Assembly: GCA_021827645.1 (NCBI GenBank) | Contig: JAKAVA010000009.1 | Span: forward strand, 1-64,000 | Reading direction: 5' to 3' | Source of the DNA: Planctomycetota bacterium | GTDB lineage: Bacteria > Planctomycetota > Phycisphaerae > WQYP01 | DNA length: 64,000 nucleotides | Translations under genes and position numbers: made by a program | Notes under the pieces: generated by a model | Database searches by the model: none | What the model was told of the DNA's origin: nothing | What the model saw: the letters and a program-made list of their open reading frames with translations, nothing else | Shown here: positions 36,701 to 43,661 of the stretch, piece after piece | How positions within the stretch are numbered: position 1 is the stretch's first letter | Layout of the letters: each line of letters begins with the position of its first letter

Positions 36701-37608
36701 GATTTCTGCGCCGCCTCTTCGGCCGCCAATTTACGGGCCTGTGCTTTCTGCTCGGCGACCATTTCACTGGTACTGCTCGATGTTGTCGGTTGTTCCTTGG
36801 AGCTTGAAACACCGGGGGTTTTCTCAGCAACCGCCGTTCCCGGGGGAGTCGAGGGCTGGGTATTACCGCTGCTGCCGGATGCGGAGAGCTTGGAGACCGC
36901 CGGCGACTTGGCCGCGACCACCTTTTCAGACGCCATCGATTCCTGCTCGACGCGTTTTTGTGCGATCAGATACTGATAGTGTGGAACTTCCGAGGCCTGA
37001 TTTCCAAGATCAACACCCGATACTTGTATCTGACGCAGATCTTCGGTAGCGGCATTCAATTGCCCTGCCACATAGGCGGCTTTGGCTTTGGCCAGCAGTG
37101 AATTCATTTCGCCGACCATCGATGCCTGTTTCGCCTGCGCCAGCGCTAAGTTATCTTTGGCTTCTCGGATGAGTTCGGGTGAGGCACTCGGCGATGCAAT
37201 GACCACTTGATACAAACTGACCGCATGAGCCAGATGCCCGTCGTCAAGCGAAGCCTGGGCATTCTGAAAAATGGTGTTGATGGTCGACTGATCGGCGATT
37301 CCGGCGTCGGCCTTCTGAAGCAGACCCACCAAGGCTGCACGACCGGAGCTGGAAAGATCCGCGGGATTAATCGCCAGTAAAACCTTTTTGGCGGATGCAA
37401 ATTCGCGCTGCGACAGGAGGGATTTACCACGATTGAGCAAAGTCTGGGCTGGCGACTCCTGCGTTGCAGCAACCGCACTGGAAATGATTGGAACACCGGC
37501 GGCAAACGCCATGCTTGTGATCGCGAGAGATAATATCCTCGAGCGAGTCTGTTTCTTCAAGACACTACTCCTCATCACCTTGAACAACTTCTTCTTCGCC
37601 ACATTCAC
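33787..37608 (-). CDS. pilQ: Giant PilQ/GspD-type secretin with TPR and coiled-coil N-terminus
   Basis: This 1273-residue outer-membrane secretin of the type IV pilus or type II secretion class is far longer than the usual ~450-750. After the signal segment (ending near AVAAT) come helical repeat units resembling TPRs (~50-215). An Ala/Glu/Lys-rich coiled coil follows (~275-380, with EAEAEKAAEAAAAAKAA), then more TPR-like units (~430-640). An STN-like or N-domain (~735-830: FSDVVNLLRRETGANIVV, VPFEKILSLVLQ) precedes a Gly/Gln-rich linker. The secretin barrel ends with GGQRLVGE-VPVLSDIPIINRLF and VLLILVRPHII. It is last in the operon after the pilP-like gene and closed by the terminator at 33.7 kb. 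GTG 37608 and ATG 37575 are both possible starts. Confidence 0.85.
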   Translation of the reverse strand: MNVAKKKLFKVMRSSVLKKQTRSRILSLAITSMAFAAGVPIISSAVAATQESPAQTLLNRGKSLLSQREFASAKKVLLAINPADLSSSGRAALVGLLQKADAGIADQSTINTIFQNAQASLDDGHLAHAVSLYQVVIASPSASPELIREAKDNLALAQAKQASMVGEMNSLLAKAKAAYVAGQLNAATEDLRQIQVSGVDLGNQASEVPHYQYLIAQKRVEQESMASEKVVAAKSPAVSKLSASGSSGNTQPSTPPGTAVAEKTPGVSSSKEQPTTSSSTSEMVAEQKAQARKLAAEEAAQKSAAEQHTAELKMQNELAAAEARTEKAREIAAAKAAAAQRAALAAEMAREQQAHEMMVQKEKAAAAAKEAEAEKAAEAAAAAKAAQGQSGSVVSVATPMPVPVVSKTNEQGSSMNAMPPAAAKAPAAVVSTPSMPSAAQINQQRSAALVVDADNMVHAAKYHQAIGLYNDALALDPQNAAARMGREYAEKLAAGQSPGLLESELYSQAIAAQRSEVLFNHDLALSTAETNAGKYVASLDHANDALATIEAGKQLFTQADYAAMKSRATQQIAMVQAAQEEAAAKEKARQNLAVQRSQYEIEHKIAIQRRQQINELMKQALSYYKRLQYAQALDTLNQIVAIDPLNYSARFMRRQVQNQIIYNKYNHYRKEKSYQTQEQELSDEENIIPYDNLLVYPRDWPELSRMRKAEQSSSESSADTQVRKRLAESVPTISVQQQPFSDVVNLLRRETGANIVVNWNALANAGVQKQTPISLQLSNVPFEKILSLVLQEAAGSGGTPLAYSIDQGVITISTKSQLAHQMVIRLYNISDLLVQAPNFNNAPTFNLSSATQNSTSQVSSQGGGGIGNIGGGGSIFQQNGTGGQGQQQGKSRSSMVREITSLIEKTVDPNSWAATGGGTGSIRELNGQLVVSQTPTNQSKIAALLQKLRESRAIEISIDTRFLVVDTDFLNYFGFSWGLNFNGSGTTAASPTATAGYPGTASPFFGGSSIAPLSVANNTETLAAPIATGVGNNIAHGFTAAGSALNISGGILSNYQLSLLINAVQRSEHSTILTAPRVTLFNGQQGFITVTQQQNFVASFTQTAGTGSIVGGRGGVGTNLSIATLSTGVVLEVQPTVSADHRYVVMTIQPSLATLIALNTFNVSGQITATQSTGNTGAGGGAPGFVQLPVIQLTQVAATVSVPDGGTLLLGGQRLVGETEVEAGVPVLSDIPIINRLFTNRSFVRDTGVLLILVRPHIIIQKEWERKQFGRNY

Positions 37609-37853
37609 CGAGGCTCACAACGTACATCACCCAGCGAGCTGCGGTATTAACTCATCTTAAATCACGGCGCGTCATACACGCCGACACCCTTTATCCCGCA
37701 CCGACCGACACCGCCCGCCGAGTCTCGACAGTCGCGTATCCTAAATGCCTCTCCACGGGCTTGCAACCGGTGCGGCAAAATCGTCGGAGAGTGATCCATA
37801 AACCCAGTCCTATTATGAGGCCTCACGATCGACGCCGTCGGCGTCATTCTGAT
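37609..37853. other. Spacer inside the pil operon, nothing recognised
   Basis: These 245 bases between the pilP-like gene and pilQ have no supported frame. The segment CCGACACC-TTTATC near 37680 also occurs upstream of pilMN near 43558 (CCGACACC-TTTATC), which may be a small shared leader element or chance. Confidence 0.3.
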
Positions 37854-39599
37854 TCAATTTCCCTGTCCGGTCTGGTTGCCAGTTCCACTCTGCGTCGCCG
37901 GGCTTGGAACTCCGGTTTCCATCGTCGCACGGATTAACTTCCGCTGCTGCGGGTCGGTGGCATCGACCTCCGAATTTCGAATATCCAGTTGGCCGTCGGG
38001 CGAAAGAACGACAACATTGATTGAACCGTTGGCGGCTGTCGAAGCGTCAACCAGTTGATAATGGGTATTGAAATTGATGACGGTCGGCACGAGATTGCCG
38101 GTCTTCGGGTCCACCATCGGGATCGACTGCTTGTTGCCGATGGGCTGACCCGGGGAGACATATTCGCTGGTGACAGCCCAGACACCATGAACCCATTTGA
38201 ATATTCTGAAATCGACCTGGTTATTGAATATCTGGCTGCTGATGAGATAGAAGTAAAGGTTTGCGCTCACACGCACACGCTTCGACGGAGCACTCCATGG
38301 GCCGGTCAGAAAGGGGCGATCAACAATGGAGGGGTCCGTGAGATGAAACCCGACTTTATAAACGGGATTAACCAATTCCACCCGCATTTCGTAGCGATAG
38401 GTTTCGCCGGGGGTAACACTCGTATCATAAAAGCGCAGGGAGACATCCGCATTTTGAGTCGGCGCCGTTTCACCCCCCAATCCATTAGGAGGCTGAATTC
38501 CATTAAAATTATTGAAAGGAGCGGGTGCACCGGATGCGGCCGCCTGTTGCTCCAATCTGGCCTGCTGTTCCGCGAGGGCCCGCTGCTGCGCTGCCTGCGC
38601 CCGCTGCTGTTGCTCCAGCATCCGGCGTTGCTGCTCCCGCAGTATACGCTGAAAATTGGCAGGATTTAAACCCCCGTTGCCGTTGAACGCATTAGGAGGA
38701 ATGAAACCGGGAGGACCGCCCGGCTCGCCACCCCCCTGCGGCTGGACCGGCGGAGGAGTGTTCTGCGTCGGGGCCGGCACCGAAATGCGCTGATGTATTT
38801 CCTCAAGAGTATAAAACGCTGGATCAGTAATCTGCTGCTGGGCCGTGCTGATGGCGGACCGCGCCTCAATCCGACCGTTCGCCCCAAGTGATGTCATGTC
38901 AACCGATGGGAGCGGCTGAAGATAGGTACCTTTCACATTCTGCCACGGTCCCCAGGAACCATCGGGCTGGAGGGTCTCTCGCCGCACCTGAACGCGGTAG
39001 AAGATCGCCGGCCGATAAACCGCCGGCAGAGGTTCTTCGTTGTGCATCAATCCCACCCGACTGGCCATCGACTCAATCCATTTTTTCGTCGGAAATATCC
39101 CGGCAAGTTTTACCCATACCACATCTTTGGTTTTGGTGGACGATAATTCCGCAACTCCACGCCCCTGTATCGCGGCCGGCGCCTGGAGCGCCGGAACCTG
39201 AGGTGCACGAAACACCATGCCGCGGATATGCTGCATTCCTGTGGATTCAATCGTCGCGTTCATTGGAGCAAAACGTGCGGTGCTCATTGCCATAAGGGTA
39301 TGAGAAAGAGGATTTTCCTGCGATAACTGAAGCCGAACGACATAGTTTTCGCGATGAATGTGGTGAAATGAAATTTTTTCCGCCTGCTTCACCTGCTGCC
39401 AGAGTCGGTCAACGCCCTGCGATATTTTCGATCCCACTTGCGACGGCGCAACCATCGGCCCTGTACCATTATCCAAACGGACGGAATTGGGACTGCCGAC
39501 AAAATTGTGGTAGGCAATCCAACCCATGAATATCACACCGATGGCAAGCAATGCCTTCTCAACATGCCGTTCCGCAAATTCCATCGCTTTGTTTTTCAT
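37854..39599 (-). CDS. Pilus-assembly operon protein in the PilP position
   Basis: A 581-residue bitopic protein: short cytoplasmic N-terminus (MKNKAMEFAERHVEKA), one membrane helix (~residues 15-33), then a long periplasmic part. The middle (~275-390) is low complexity, first Pro/Gly/Asn-rich and then Gln/Arg/Ala-rich (repeated QQR and AQQ) with coiled-coil character. The flanking blocks look beta-rich. No lipobox, so it is not a standard PilP lipoprotein and I do not recognise a domain. Its position between the pilO-like gene and the secretin suggests the alignment-subcomplex link to PilQ. ATG 39599 has GAGGA ten bases upstream; the GTG eight codons earlier is less likely. Confidence 0.65.
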   Translation of the reverse strand: MKNKAMEFAERHVEKALLAIGVIFMGWIAYHNFVGSPNSVRLDNGTGPMVAPSQVGSKISQGVDRLWQQVKQAEKISFHHIHRENYVVRLQLSQENPLSHTLMAMSTARFAPMNATIESTGMQHIRGMVFRAPQVPALQAPAAIQGRGVAELSSTKTKDVVWVKLAGIFPTKKWIESMASRVGLMHNEEPLPAVYRPAIFYRVQVRRETLQPDGSWGPWQNVKGTYLQPLPSVDMTSLGANGRIEARSAISTAQQQITDPAFYTLEEIHQRISVPAPTQNTPPPVQPQGGGEPGGPPGFIPPNAFNGNGGLNPANFQRILREQQRRMLEQQQRAQAAQQRALAEQQARLEQQAAASGAPAPFNNFNGIQPPNGLGGETAPTQNADVSLRFYDTSVTPGETYRYEMRVELVNPVYKVGFHLTDPSIVDRPFLTGPWSAPSKRVRVSANLYFYLISSQIFNNQVDFRIFKWVHGVWAVTSEYVSPGQPIGNKQSIPMVDPKTGNLVPTVINFNTHYQLVDASTAANGSINVVVLSPDGQLDIRNSEVDATDPQQRKLIRATMETGVPSPATQSGTGNQTGQGN

Positions 39600-39646
39600 T
39601 TCTACACGTCCTCTACGCGGCACCGCCCGCCCGGCGGCGCATCAGT

Positions 39647-41065
39647 CTATTTTCCAGCCGCTGTAAGACCCAATTCCCGCAGATAATGCCGCGGCATTAT
39701 TTTCCGGTTCCAACTGCTGAGAAAAATCACCTGCAGAAGGATATCCGCTCTCACCACCGGCGTCTTACCATATACGTAACCGCTCGTGAGCGCCTGGATT
39801 GGATCAACCGTGCGCAGACTCACATTGAGTACGGTATAGCCGATATTTTGATGATAAAGGGCATTGATGAATGCATTGATGTCGGAAGGCACGATATCGA
39901 CACTCACGCGCATCATCGTCACCTGAAATTTTTTGTTGCTGGTCAGATGCGTAACCGGGGTTTCCGGCCCGGCATTTTTGCCGGATGATGACACTGCGAT
40001 ATTCGGCATGGGAGCATTAGACATCGGACCAAACCCAGGTCGGCCACCCTGCATAAAAGGCGGCGGAACGTACTGCGAGTTCGACGTAGTTGAATGACCG
40101 GTGGCGAGAAATAAGCCGCTATCCGGCACGGTTGCGGTGCCCAGATCAGTCGTTGATCCACGACTCGTCCCCGCAGCATCAGCGCCGATGCAGATGTGAA
40201 TCAGGCGTTTAATCGGCGATGTCGCCACATCCATACTTCCGGCATCAAGTTCATTGATCGCATTGACAACGTCCTGCTGCAGCCAGGAGTCCACAACACC
40301 CTGGTAGACCACCGTCGAGTGGGGCAGCGGCTGCCCGCTTTTCAATCCGCTACGCATCTGAAACGACGCTCGATCGGCATAAATCCGACAGTGGAGGGCG
40401 GTATCGTAAACCAGTTTCTGGGTTATCTGCTTGATCAGAGCACGGCGTTGGCTGCGCGGAACCCCGCTTTGGCCGCCGCTGCCGTTTGAACTCGTGGTCT
40501 GCGGCAATGACGCCTCAATGGCACGCAGCCGCTTTTGTACCTCGCGGGCAATAGTACGTTTTGACGGCGGCGATCCGGCATCCAGTTGCGTAAGCCATGA
40601 GTAACTATTGGCTCCCCGAGGGGCAAAGAGTCCCAGGTAGGCACGACGAAAATCTCCGCGGATCACGAGGTTGCGGGGGATATGGGGGAGTATGTTTCCT
40701 CCAAGTCGATGATTGCCCAGGAGCGGAATCACGCGACTGCGCGTCACATAAACCACCCGACCTCGGGCGTTGAGGGCGGCGTAGAGGCGTTCAATATCCC
40801 GAACTTGGGACGCGAGATACTGCTGAACCGTTCTTTTAGCTTTGATGACGGCGGGGACGATCGGACCGTTGAATACCGGTTCTCCGGGGATATGCACGGT
40901 ATTGGATGCAAGGCTCTGCGCGGTGATGACTTTGGAAAGTGCTTCGCGCATCTTCTTTTTCAGATGCTTTTCATACTTACCTATGGGATAGAACATGGCG
41001 ACAATCGCCAGCAGCACCACGAGCCCACAGATGATCGGAACAATATTGGCCTTGATGAAATTCAT
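39647..41065 (-). CDS. Pilus-assembly operon protein in the PilO position
   Basis: A 472-residue bitopic inner-membrane protein. One hydrophobic helix lies at ~7-28, followed by a charged coiled-coil stretch (KYEKHLKKKMREALSKV) and a periplasmic domain. This is the topology of PilO/GspM, but it is more than twice their usual length. A Ser/Gly/Pro-rich insert (~310-365) precedes a C-terminal alpha/beta region (~370-472: FQVTMMRVSVDIVPSDINAFINALY) that resembles the ferredoxin-like fold of PilO; this resemblance is inferred. ATG 41065 has GGAG seven bases upstream, better than the upstream ATG at 41086. It lies 104 bases after pilMN and 47 before the pilP-like gene. Confidence 0.68.
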   Translation of the reverse strand: MNFIKANIVPIICGLVVLLAIVAMFYPIGKYEKHLKKKMREALSKVITAQSLASNTVHIPGEPVFNGPIVPAVIKAKRTVQQYLASQVRDIERLYAALNARGRVVYVTRSRVIPLLGNHRLGGNILPHIPRNLVIRGDFRRAYLGLFAPRGANSYSWLTQLDAGSPPSKRTIAREVQKRLRAIEASLPQTTSSNGSGGQSGVPRSQRRALIKQITQKLVYDTALHCRIYADRASFQMRSGLKSGQPLPHSTVVYQGVVDSWLQQDVVNAINELDAGSMDVATSPIKRLIHICIGADAAGTSRGSTTDLGTATVPDSGLFLATGHSTTSNSQYVPPPFMQGGRPGFGPMSNAPMPNIAVSSSGKNAGPETPVTHLTSNKKFQVTMMRVSVDIVPSDINAFINALYHQNIGYTVLNVSLRTVDPIQALTSGYVYGKTPVVRADILLQVIFLSSWNRKIMPRHYLRELGLTAAGK

Positions 41066-41169
41066 TTCGGTCTCCGTGATTGCCATCCGGGGCAAAAGTA
41101 TTGCGCACCGCTGATCTCCAAGCTCTTCGCGTGCGAGCTACCGTTGAACATATCGGCCGTCATTAAAAC

Positions 41170-43287
41170 TCACCGTCTTAAAACAATCAGTATCTTTAAC
41201 CGGAATGCCCAAGCCCCATTGAGAGGCTTTCTGGTATCCGGATTAATGATCCCCAGCTTACCGAAGCCTGATTGCCCGCCGTTAAACACCCGACCGAAGC
41301 CTTGGCCATTGTTGCCGCCAAAGCCGGGCAAACCATTGAAATTTTGCATGCCGGGTGGGACAAAGTTGTCCGGAGGCCCGAAATTATTCTGAAAATTTCC
41401 ACCATTGCGGGTGCGATGATGCTTGGCTTTGGCCCCGGGCGGCATGAACTTACTCATGAAAACGCTGGCGAAGGGGCCCATACGACTTCCCCACGGCACA
41501 AATCCGGCGGATTCTCCTGCGCCCATCCGGCCGATTTCTCCGTAAGACAGGTCATTACGGGGAATGACGATGTAAAACGGCAGTTTTTTGCCGCCTTCCG
41601 GCGCGATGCTTCGCAACCGATCTCGAAAATTTTGCAGAACCGCGTAAAGCTCGCTTTGCGAAACCGTCGTGTAGCCAGTGATGGTCACGGCAAACCCGGG
41701 AGCGCCCAAGGATGATTCGGCGCCTGCCGCCGACATCCGCCCGGGCATATAAGGTTGGGACGGCGGCGCCACAGCACCTCCGTTATGGTGATGGTGATGC
41801 ACGCTGAGCATCGGCTCATATTGGCTATCGATGGACTGAATCATAATTCGCGGCGACGTCGACAACGTGGTGGGCGCGGATTTCAGAGGCTGAGTGGTGG
41901 CGACGGTGTTGCCGGCCTGCGGCAGCGCATCATAAAGACAGTTGAGAATCTCGGGCCAAAGGTTGCGATACGACGTGAGACTTAAAACGGAGCTGATCTT
42001 CGCTCGATTTTGAAGATAGGTGTTGCTGATCGAGTTATACGCCTGCTGCCAGGAATTGGCCTTTTCCAATCGTACATCATTTAATGTTTGGCGGCTCGGC
42101 CGCATGCTCGCGGCGAAACTGCTCGCATCGAGATAATATTTGGCACCCATCAACGCCGTGCCGACAACAAACGCTGCCGCCGTGGCAACAAACCATGGCG
42201 CCTTCTTTTTCCAGAGCATCTGCCGTGCGATTTCCTGCGGCAGCAGGTTGGTATTGATGGTTCCAAGCCCTACTGCCTGAAGCGCCAAACCATACGCGCC
42301 GGCCAGGAGCTGCACCTTGTCACTTAAACCCGCGGCGATGCGAGAATCAGCATCCACTTTGGTGAAATTATCCAACCGCTGCACATCCATACTCAAATTT
42401 TGAGTCAGATATTTCTGCATGTTGGAGAGCTTGAAGCCGCCACCCAAACCAACAACCTGCTCAAGGCGGCTTTCGCGATGACTGCTGTTGTAATAGCCGA
42501 TGGATCGCTGAACCTCCAGCACAACATCAGAAAATGTCGGCCGCATGGACTGATATATTTCGCGGGCATACTTGCTGGTCGCCGCATTTTTCTTCAGGTT
42601 TTCCGCCTTGGTAAACGGAAGTTGAAAATTCTTGGTCAGCGCTTCTGTGAATGTGTTGCCGCCGATATTGATGTTGCGAAGCCATAGCCGCCCCTGATCC
42701 AGAATGATCAGATCGGTATGATCAGCACCAACATCCAGAACGATAACACTCTTATCCGTCCCGCGGCCTTCATACATCAGAGCATTACATACTGCCAAGG
42801 GCAATATCTGAACGCCGTGGACCGTTATACCTAATGCCCGGAAGTCGGCCAGAAGCTTTGTGACCAGATCGGTTTTTATGGCGAAGATGCCGATCTCGAC
42901 TTCAGGGCTGTCGGTATTGCGAAAGCTGTGATAACCCCAATTGACCTGGTCAAGAGGAAACGGAATCTGCTGAATGGCTTCAAAACGAACAATGTCGGGT
43001 ATTTTCCGAGGCTCCACCGGAGGGAGCTTCACGAAGCGTGAAAAACTAGCTGCCCCAGAGGATCCAACAAAAACTTCCTGCCCCCGTAGAACGTGCTTTT
43101 CTAGAAATTTCGAAAGGGTATCCCGGACCGTTTCTTTCTGATCAACATCCGGCTCGGTGAGGAATCGGCTATGCTCGATAATCTCAATAGCCTCGAGGAA
43201 AACCTTGTCTCCATCGCGGCGCAATTGAACAGCCTTGAGCGCGGTTGTTCCTACATCTATACCCCACGCCAGCTGCGTTCGCGGCAT
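41170..43287 (-). CDS. pilM: PilM-PilN fusion, type IV pilus inner-membrane assembly protein
   Basis: A 705-residue two-part protein. Residues 1-355 are an actin-like PilM ATPase: GIDVGTTALKAVQL at the phosphate-1 loop, VIVLDVGADHTDLIIL (phosphate 2) and VVGLGGGFKLSNMQKYL (adenosine). PPVEPRKIPDIVRFEAIQQIPFPL is typical of PilM. Residues ~365-387 form a membrane helix, followed by a coiled coil and a periplasmic domain ending in a Gly/Asn/Phe-rich tail. That is the topology of PilN, so both genes appear joined; no separate pilN lies in the operon. In other systems PilM binds the short cytoplasmic tail of PilN, which the fusion would make permanent. ATG 43287 follows GGAGG by six bases. It is first in the four-gene operon. 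Confidence 0.88.
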   Translation of the reverse strand: MPRTQLAWGIDVGTTALKAVQLRRDGDKVFLEAIEIIEHSRFLTEPDVDQKETVRDTLSKFLEKHVLRGQEVFVGSSGAASFSRFVKLPPVEPRKIPDIVRFEAIQQIPFPLDQVNWGYHSFRNTDSPEVEIGIFAIKTDLVTKLLADFRALGITVHGVQILPLAVCNALMYEGRGTDKSVIVLDVGADHTDLIILDQGRLWLRNINIGGNTFTEALTKNFQLPFTKAENLKKNAATSKYAREIYQSMRPTFSDVVLEVQRSIGYYNSSHRESRLEQVVGLGGGFKLSNMQKYLTQNLSMDVQRLDNFTKVDADSRIAAGLSDKVQLLAGAYGLALQAVGLGTINTNLLPQEIARQMLWKKKAPWFVATAAAFVVGTALMGAKYYLDASSFAASMRPSRQTLNDVRLEKANSWQQAYNSISNTYLQNRAKISSVLSLTSYRNLWPEILNCLYDALPQAGNTVATTQPLKSAPTTLSTSPRIMIQSIDSQYEPMLSVHHHHHNGGAVAPPSQPYMPGRMSAAGAESSLGAPGFAVTITGYTTVSQSELYAVLQNFRDRLRSIAPEGGKKLPFYIVIPRNDLSYGEIGRMGAGESAGFVPWGSRMGPFASVFMSKFMPPGAKAKHHRTRNGGNFQNNFGPPDNFVPPGMQNFNGLPGFGGNNGQGFGRVFNGGQSGFGKLGIINPDTRKPLNGAWAFRLKILIVLRR

Positions 43288-43661
43288 AGTAACCTCCGAC
43301 AAACACGAACCGGCCGTCCTCTGCTAAACAAACCACCACGAGGACAGCCTCAAAACTTTTACTTCTCTCTCACTCCGGGGGGGGTCCATTCGGATTTGCC
43401 GATCAGGAACGGATCCCAACCAGATTTTCGATTCGCTTGAGCCGCCGATCTTGGGATTCGCATCCACCCATATGTCACCCGCCACCTGCATCTCAAGGCA
43501 CACCAGCTCTCGAACCGGCCAGTCGGTAATAAACCGCAGAAACCCAGCCCCGTCAAGCCGACACCGTTTATCTCACCCAACCTTGTCCCTCACATTGTAA
43601 CCACAAATTACCCGCGCTGCTTGTCATTTTACAAAGCGAAATTTTCCTTCGCCAAAAGCAG
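43288..43661. other. Upstream region of the pil operon, no supported gene
   Basis: About 370 bases between the GH2 gene and pilMN. A run of eight G (43378-43385) and the block shared with 37680 stand out. I compared it by eye with c-di-GMP riboswitch consensus motifs and saw no match. The operon promoter must lie here but no clear -35/-10 pair was found. Confidence 0.35.

Noticed and set aside
35800-36850. Repeats in the Ala-rich part of pilQ as a possible CRISPR or DNA repeat
   Set aside because: The periodicity is codon-based (GCC/GCG runs encoding Ala, Glu and Lys) with no constant repeat and spacer units; no CRISPR array was seen anywhere in the window.
43359-43580. 73-codon minus-strand frame upstream of pilMN
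   Set aside because: It ends near a G-rich run, has no ribosome-binding site and no pilin-like or other family pattern.
43288-43661. c-di-GMP riboswitch ahead of the pil operon
   Set aside because: Expected from biology, but I could not match the conserved core motifs of either GEMM class by eye; a covariance-model search would decide.
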